Below the pieces are notes generated by a model. It made no database searches, was not told the DNA's origin, and was given only the letters and a program-made list of their open reading frames with translations. Below, piece by piece: positions 22,226 through 26,607 of a stretch of 26,607 nt of DNA. Made by a program: the position numbers and the translations under genes. The stretch comes from Gemmatimonadales bacterium (GTDB taxonomy: Bacteria; Gemmatimonadota; Gemmatimonadetes; Gemmatimonadales; GWC2-71-9), in NCBI GenBank assembly GCA_013812695.1, contig JACCSZ010000445.1:1-26607 (forward strand). Direction: 5' to 3'. Each line of letters starts with the position of its first letter. The first letter of the stretch is position 1.

Positions 22226-22480
22226 GTGGGACGTCGGGGCATCAAGGAATTCCGCGCGCCTGAAGCACTGATTCTGATCGCCGCAGATCGGGAACAGCAA
22301 CCGCTGGTGTGTCCCTCCTGCAATGCAAGTCAAGTGGATCGCACCCCCGAACGATCGTCGTCCGAGGATGCCCAGGGCGGCAGGGTGACGCTGCACTGTG
22401 CTGCCTGCGGCCGCACCGCGGCCTACATCGCCCGCATGCTCAATCTTTCCTCACTTCCCGAAGCCCCCCGCCACACCTAG
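22226..22480 (+). CDS. Small zinc-ribbon protein
   Basis: 84 residues. Two CxxC pairs (C29/C32 and C58/C61) 25 residues apart form a probable zinc ribbon: CPSC-(25)-CAAC. The remainder is polar with a short hydrophobic N-terminal strand (EALILIAAD). No family is identified beyond the ribbon. The GTG start has GAAGG 7 bases upstream. It is divergent from the cupredoxin gene (about 120 bases between starts) and converges on signal peptidase I. Confidence 0.7.
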   Translation: MGRRGIKEFRAPEALILIAADREQQPLVCPSCNASQVDRTPERSSSEDAQGGRVTLHCAACGRTAAYIARMLNLSSLPEAPRHT

Positions 22481-22564
22481 CCTGTCTGTAACCGCGGACT
22501 TCGACCGGGCGACACCACTCCAGCCGGGCGCGCTCGGTCACACAGGGCGCACGGGGTGAATCCC

Positions 22565-23341
22565 TCACTCCGGCTGCGTGAAGAACCTCGACCATCGCAC
22601 CGCAGTGACAAAGGGCAGCGACTTCCAGCTGTTCTGATCGTAGCTGAAATAGACGACCAGGGGACGCCCCCGCACGTTGACCCGTGGCAGGAAGCCCCAG
22701 TAGCGGCCATCGTAGGAGCTGTCGCGGTTGTCGCCCATCATGAAGAACCGGTCGCGCGGGATCACGATCGGTCCCCAGTCCTGCAGATCCGGCTGATACG
22801 CGGCGGTGTCCCGCTGCACCAGATGCGGCATTTGCCACTCGCGCATCTTGGCGCGCTGGATCGGGTCCTCCGAGCGGCGCGAGTCACCGTGAATCACGTA
22901 CGGCTCGTTGGCGCGTTGCCCGTTTCGAAAGAGCTGCCCTGCTTCCATCGAGAGGGTGTCGCCTGGCATCCCGATCAGTCGCTTCACGACCTTGAGGCCC
23001 TCTTCCTCGACCGAGTCGAACACTAGGATGTCGTTGCGCTCCGGCTCCCGCACGGCCGGCAGGCGGGTGTGGATGAGCGGGACTTCCGCGCCGTAGAGCG
23101 CCTTGTTGACGAACAGGAAGTCACCGATCAGCAGGGTGTTCTCCATACTGCCTGACGGGATCCGGAACGCTTCGACCAGGAAGGTGCGGAGGAAGAACCA
23201 CACGACGAGCGCGACGATGATCGACTTGGTCCACTCCCACACCCAGACGAAGGCGGAGCGGGAGCGATCGGTTGGACTGACAGCGCCGGTGGGGCGCGAG
23301 GGCCCGCTGGAGGGGGAGGAGCTGGTGCTGCGCGCGGTCAT
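22565..23341 (-). CDS. lepB: Signal peptidase I
   Basis: Removes signal peptides from exported pre-proteins at the outer face of the inner membrane. 258 residues: a polar Ser/Pro-rich N terminus (1-28), one membrane helix (about 38-57), then the catalytic domain. Ser65 lies in RIPSGSM and the general base Lys120 in VVKRLIGMPGD; box E is GDNRDSSYDGRYWG. This is a Ser/Lys dyad enzyme of the S26A family with a single N-terminal anchor. GGAAG lies 6 bases before the ATG. It would process the many secreted products of this window. No rnc or lepA gene is adjacent. Confidence 0.96.
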   Translation of the reverse strand: MTARSTSSSPSSGPSRPTGAVSPTDRSRSAFVWVWEWTKSIIVALVVWFFLRTFLVEAFRIPSGSMENTLLIGDFLFVNKALYGAEVPLIHTRLPAVREPERNDILVFDSVEEEGLKVVKRLIGMPGDTLSMEAGQLFRNGQRANEPYVIHGDSRRSEDPIQRAKMREWQMPHLVQRDTAAYQPDLQDWGPIVIPRDRFFMMGDNRDSSYDGRYWGFLPRVNVRGRPLVVYFSYDQNSWKSLPFVTAVRWSRFFTQPE

Positions 23342-23384
23342 GCCGAACTTCCGGGAAGAGGAACCGTCAAGTATAACGAGATGC

Positions 23385-24494
23385 TCAGCGCTCCTGCGGC
23401 CGCACCGGCGTCCGGTCGACGACCTTGGGGCTGACCGGGGCGCCCTCGCCCAGCCGCTCCTGGCCGCCCACCACTACCTGCTCGGCGGCCTCGACACCGG
23501 TGCGCGCTTCGACGAAGCCGGGCGTGCGGACCCCGATGTCCACCTGCCGGCGCGTCGCCTTGCCGTCGGCGGCCACCCAGACGAACGTCGAGCCCTGCAG
23601 CGCGATGAGCGCATCTTCCGGGATGATCACCGCATTGGGACGAACGGCGGTCGCGAGCCGCGCCTCGATGAACATCCCGGGAGCCAGCTCCCGCTTGGGG
23701 TTGGGCGTGAGCGCCTTGACGGTGATGGTCCGTCCGGGGAGCTGCACGATCGGGTCGACGAAGTCCACACGCCCGATGAACTCACGCCCCCGGAGGGCGG
23801 CCACGCGGAAAACGACCCGCTGGCCGACCTTCAGTTGCTCCGCGTAGCGCTCAGGGACCTGGAACGAGGCGCGCTGCGGCGAGACGGTCTGCAGCGAGAG
23901 CAGCCGTGTGTCGGTGGTCACGTAGTCGCCCAGGCTCACGAAGCGCTGTCCGACGACCCCGGCGAACGGTGCCCGCACCATGGTCCGATCGAGCCGCACC
24001 TTGAGCAGGTCGAGCTGCGCCTCGTTGCTTCGCGCCGTTGCTTCGGCTCGCTCCAGCTCCGATTGCGAGGAGGCTTTCTGGCCGAGCAGGTCCCGCGTGC
24101 GCGTGAGCGATTGGGTGGACAGGTCGCGATCGGCCTCGGCCCGCGCCACCTGCGCCTTGAGCTCCGCGTCGTCCACCTTGAAGAGGGGCGCGCCGCGCGC
24201 CACGAAGGCGCCCTCGCGCACGAGAATCTGGGCGATCCGGCCCTCCACATCGGGCCGAAGCTCGATCGACTGCAAGGCTTCCACCTGGCCCGTGGCGAGG
24301 ATGGCATCGACCACCGTGTCGGTCCGGGCCACGACCACCTCCACCGGCATCGCCGGCGGGGCGCCGGCCGGACCTCCACCGCTCTCCTCGCCACCGGCGC
24401 CGCCGGCCGACTCCGCCTTGTCGCATGCGGTCAGCGCCGCGGCCAGCAGCAATGCGGACCAGAGGGCCTTCGGAACTCCATGCATCGGGGTCAC
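23385..24494 (-). CDS. RND efflux periplasmic adaptor (membrane-fusion lipoprotein)
   Basis: 369 residues, HlyD/AcrA family. The signal peptide ends in a canonical lipobox LTAC with Cys24, followed by a Gly-rich linker. The order is a split biotinyl-lipoyl domain (TGQVEALQSIELRPDVEGRI and VRAPFAGVVG.R), a helical hairpin between them (about 113-165), a beta-barrel region (KVGQRVVFRVAAL, FVDPIVQLPGRTITV) and a membrane-proximal domain. It bridges the inner-membrane RND pump and the outer-membrane channel. The GTG start overlaps the stop of the channel gene by 4 bases (GTGA), so it is the last gene of the operon. Confidence 0.92.
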   Translation of the reverse strand: MTPMHGVPKALWSALLLAAALTACDKAESAGGAGGEESGGGPAGAPPAMPVEVVVARTDTVVDAILATGQVEALQSIELRPDVEGRIAQILVREGAFVARGAPLFKVDDAELKAQVARAEADRDLSTQSLTRTRDLLGQKASSQSELERAEATARSNEAQLDLLKVRLDRTMVRAPFAGVVGQRFVSLGDYVTTDTRLLSLQTVSPQRASFQVPERYAEQLKVGQRVVFRVAALRGREFIGRVDFVDPIVQLPGRTITVKALTPNPKRELAPGMFIEARLATAVRPNAVIIPEDALIALQGSTFVWVAADGKATRRQVDIGVRTPGFVEARTGVEAAEQVVVGGQERLGEGAPVSPKVVDRTPVRPQER

Positions 24495-25777
24495 GGCACG
24501 TTCCTGTTCGTGAAGAGTCGTTGGCCCAGGATCGCCTCCAGGCCGGCGAGCGCCAGCCGCGCGGCGTAGCGGGACTGGACCAGGTCGGCCTCGGACTGCG
24601 TGAGGCGGAGCTGGGCATCGAGGACGTCGAGGATCGTGGTGGAGCCCGCCCGGTAGCGCGATTCCTGCACGCGATAGTTTTCCCGGGCCACGAGCACACC
24701 AGTCGCCGAGAGCGTGGTGGTGGCCCGGGCGGTCACGTAGGCTTCGACCGCCTCGGTCACGTCAGCCCGTGCCGCGCGCTCGAGATCATCCCGAATGGCG
24801 CGCGCGACGTCACGGTTGACCCGGGCCTGCGAGATGGCGAGTTCGCGCCGGCCGTCATCCCAGATCGGAAGCGTCACAGTCAGCGCGAGCGCCGAGACGT
24901 TCCGCGCGCTCGGAAAGAAGCTGTCGTCGAAGCGGAGGTGCGTGCCGCTGAGCGTGACGACCGGGAGATATCGTCCGCGCTCGCCCCTCAGGAACGCCGA
25001 CGCCGCCCGCTCTCTGGCACGGGCCGCCCGGTACTGCGGCCCCTGCCCGAGGGCCCGCTGCACGGCCTCGTCCAGGCCGATCGGCAGCACCGGCGCCTCG
25101 CTGGTATCCACCGGCTCGGCGTCCACCGGGCCCGGCTCGCCGATCCGCCGGCCGAGCTGCAGGCGTGACACCGTGAGCGCCGCGCCGCGCCGGATCTGAT
25201 CGGTTCTCGCCTGCGTGAGCTCGAGCACGAGCTGAAGCGAGTCGCTCTGCACAGCGGCACCGGCGACCACCCGCGCTCGCGCGATCCCAAGCCCCTCCTC
25301 CGCCCGCCGCGTGCGGTCGGTCGCGACCCGCGCCAGCTCCTGGTTCTGAAGGACGGCGTAGTAATCCGACTCGGTCAGCAGCGCGGTGCGGAACCGCTGC
25401 TCGAGCTCGGTGGCCTGGGCACCTTCGAGCTCGGCCCGGGTCCGGCCCAGGTCGGTGAACTTCCGCAAGCTGAACAGATCGTAGCTGGCGCTGACCGTGG
25501 CGTTCACCGCTTCCGCCTGGTTCCTCCCGGTGCCGATGTTGAAGAACTCGGTCGAGTACTTGGTCGCGTCGATGGAGGCGGTGAGCGACGGGAGGATGAA
25601 CACCGCCAGCGCCGCGCGCCGCCCCCACTCCGCGTTATCCACCTGCCCGAGGGCGCGGACGTAGTCCGGGTCGAGCCGGGTGGAGCGCGCGATGGCCTGG
25701 GCGAGCGTCACCCGCGTCGGCGGGGAGGCCGGGCCCGGCGCCGCCGCCTGCAGGGCGAACAGGAGGCCGAGGATCAC
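24491..25777 (-). CDS. TolC-family outer-membrane efflux protein
   Basis: 428 residues with a short signal peptide (about 1-17). Two repeats of the TolC fold are seen, each with long coiled helices: TLAQAIARSTRLDP at the start of repeat 1 and GLDEAVQRALGQGPQYRAARARE at the start of repeat 2. The C-terminal part contains RYRAGSTTILDVLDAQLRLTQSE, the family's usual signature. It forms the trimeric outer-membrane exit duct of the tripartite pump. The GTG start overlaps the stop of the RND gene by 4 bases (GTGA), and its own stop overlaps the adaptor start. Confidence 0.9.
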   Translation of the reverse strand: MILGLLFALQAAAPGPASPPTRVTLAQAIARSTRLDPDYVRALGQVDNAEWGRRAALAVFILPSLTASIDATKYSTEFFNIGTGRNQAEAVNATVSASYDLFSLRKFTDLGRTRAELEGAQATELEQRFRTALLTESDYYAVLQNQELARVATDRTRRAEEGLGIARARVVAGAAVQSDSLQLVLELTQARTDQIRRGAALTVSRLQLGRRIGEPGPVDAEPVDTSEAPVLPIGLDEAVQRALGQGPQYRAARARERAASAFLRGERGRYLPVVTLSGTHLRFDDSFFPSARNVSALALTVTLPIWDDGRRELAISQARVNRDVARAIRDDLERAARADVTEAVEAYVTARATTTLSATGVLVARENYRVQESRYRAGSTTILDVLDAQLRLTQSEADLVQSRYAARLALAGLEAILGQRLFTNRNVP

Positions 25778-26607
25778 TCGGCCTCCGCGGGCGCGAGGGT
25801 GCGGTGCGCCACCGGAGCCCGCCGGGTCAGCCGGCTCAGGAACCCATCGAAGATCACGTACACGGCCGGCACGACGTAGAGCGTCAGCAGCGTCGAGAAC
25901 ACCATGCCGCCGATGATGGCGTACCCGAGCGGCCGCCGGCTGATCGAGCCCGCGCCGAGCCCGAAGGCGATCGGCACCGCCCCCATGACCGTAGCCACCG
26001 ACGTCATCAGGATGGGCCGGAGCCGGATCCGGCCGGACTCGAGCGCCGCCTCGACAGTATCGAGCCCGCGCTCCTTGGCCTGGTTGATGTATTCGACCAA
26101 CAGGATCGAGTTCTTGGTGACGAGGCCGATCAGCAGGATCATGCCGATCTGGCTGTACAGGTTGAGCGTCGCGCCGGCGAGCTTGAGCGTGAACAGCGCC
26201 CCGGTCACGGCGAGCGGTACCGCGAGGAGCACCGTAAAGGGGTGCACCAGCGACTCGAACTGGCTGGCCAGCACCATGAAGACGACCAGCAGCGCGAGCA
26301 GGAACGCGAAGTACAGCGAGGAGCCGCTCTCGTCCAGCTCGCGCGACTCGCCGGCAAGCGCGGTGCTGCTGCCCTTCGGCAGCACCTCGGCGGCGATGCG
26401 GTTGAGCGAGTCGATGGCCTCGCCGAGGGTGAAGCCGGGCGCGAGCCCGGCGGTGAGCGTCGACGAGCGCACCCGGTTGAAGTGGGTGAGCTCGCGCGGG
26501 CCCACGCCCTCGCGCACGCTGGCGAGTGCCTCGAGCTTGATCAGCTCGTTGTCCCGGCCCCGGATGTACAGCCCGGTCATGTCGCTTGGCGTGGCACGGG
26601 CGCGCGG
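25774..26607 (-). CDS. RND efflux transporter, C-terminal part (partial, cut by window edge)
   Basis: The last 277 residues of a resistance-nodulation-division inner-membrane pump; the frame stays open to the right edge, so the N-terminal part lies outside. The ATG at 26578-26580 is internal, since upstream codons continue the porter-domain sequence. Visible are the end of the second periplasmic loop, then membrane helices including YFAFLLALLVVFMVLASQFES, GMILLIGLVTKNSILLVEYIN (the helix 11 motif of HAE-1 pumps) and LGYAIIGGMVFSTLLTLYVVPAVY. AcrB-like pumps export hydrophobic compounds using the proton gradient. The substrate is unknown. First gene in this window of the operon. Confidence 0.93.
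   Translation of the reverse strand, partial: PRARATPSDMTGLYIRGRDNELIKLEALASVREGVGPRELTHFNRVRSSTLTAGLAPGFTLGEAIDSLNRIAAEVLPKGSSTALAGESRELDESGSSLYFAFLLALLVVFMVLASQFESLVHPFTVLLAVPLAVTGALFTLKLAGATLNLYSQIGMILLIGLVTKNSILLVEYINQAKERGLDTVEAALESGRIRLRPILMTSVATVMGAVPIAFGLGAGSISRRPLGYAIIGGMVFSTLLTLYVVPAVYVIFDGFLSRLTRRAPVAHRTLAPAEAE

Noticed and set aside
23103..24569. 488-residue plus-strand frame across lepB and the adaptor gene
   Set aside because: Opposite two recognisable genes and spans the gap between them; composition is typical shadow.
1..26607. CRISPR arrays, tRNA, rRNA, tmRNA, integrases or transposases
   Set aside because: No regularly spaced repeats, no RNA-gene hallmarks and no recombinase or transposase motifs were seen on either strand.

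Overview
The window is about 26.6 kb of high-GC, densely packed bacterial chromosome from a Gram-negative (diderm) organism: it carries an RND/MFP/TolC-type tripartite efflux operon, lipoprotein signals, secreted periplasmic proteins and a chemoreceptor. The gene mix (futalosine-pathway mqnD, an alpha-type glutamine synthetase, HD-GYP and other receiver proteins, many GTG/TTG starts and GTGA/ATGA stop-start overlaps) fits Gemmatimonadota best. That placement is inference and needs a phylogenetic check. No rRNA, tRNA, CRISPR array, complete insertion sequence or prophage was seen.

Layout. 1-4.9 kb holds housekeeping and envelope genes: a HAD-IIA phosphatase (-), a secreted DUF3108 protein (+), glutamine synthetase (-), and a zinc-ribbon/membrane/TPR-like protein overlapping mqnD (+). 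5.0-7.2 kb is a two-gene signalling operon (+): an HD-GYP response regulator overlapping a receiver/HisKA protein that has no ATPase domain. 7.1-10.6 kb is a minus-strand operon: AraC-type regulator with a degenerate receiver, single-domain receiver, MerR-like regulator, LemA, and an HtpX-like M48 protease. It looks like a membrane stress or quality-control locus under several layers of regulation.

10.6-12.2 kb is the most intriguing part. A 47-residue secreted or lipoprotein-like peptide gene (+) has two identical 10-bp direct repeats upstream, 21 bp apart as in AraC-type operators. Its stop codon overlaps the stop of a large TPR protein on the other strand, which probably starts at a CTG. 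12.3-14.9 kb holds a solitary prepilin-like gene (+), a chimeric gene (-) joining half a receiver and a Fis HTH to a membrane/signal segment and a YceI domain, and a YhaM-like OB-HD nuclease (+).

14.9-15.6 kb is a gene-free, comparatively AT-rich island with several strong inverted repeats. 15.6-18.2 kb has a hypothetical protein (-), an O6-alkylguanine-DNA methyltransferase (+), a cold-shock protein with a long structured leader (+), a secreted hypothetical protein (+) and a small Smr protein (-). 18.3-21.2 kb encodes an ABC-type periplasmic binding lipoprotein translationally coupled to a chemoreceptor, with no ABC permease or ATPase nearby. 21.2-23.3 kb holds a Lys/Ala-tailed small protein (-), a cupredoxin (-), a zinc-ribbon protein (+) and signal peptidase I (-). 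23.4-26.6 kb is the efflux operon (-), read in the order RND pump (cut by the right edge), outer-membrane factor, membrane-fusion lipoprotein, each overlapping the next by GTGA.

Best candidates for undescribed biology: the Fis-YceI chimera (a possible membrane-tethered one-component sensor), the peptide/TPR/AraC-repeat module beside LemA-HtpX, the ATPase-less receiver-HisKA protein, and the binding-protein/chemoreceptor pair.
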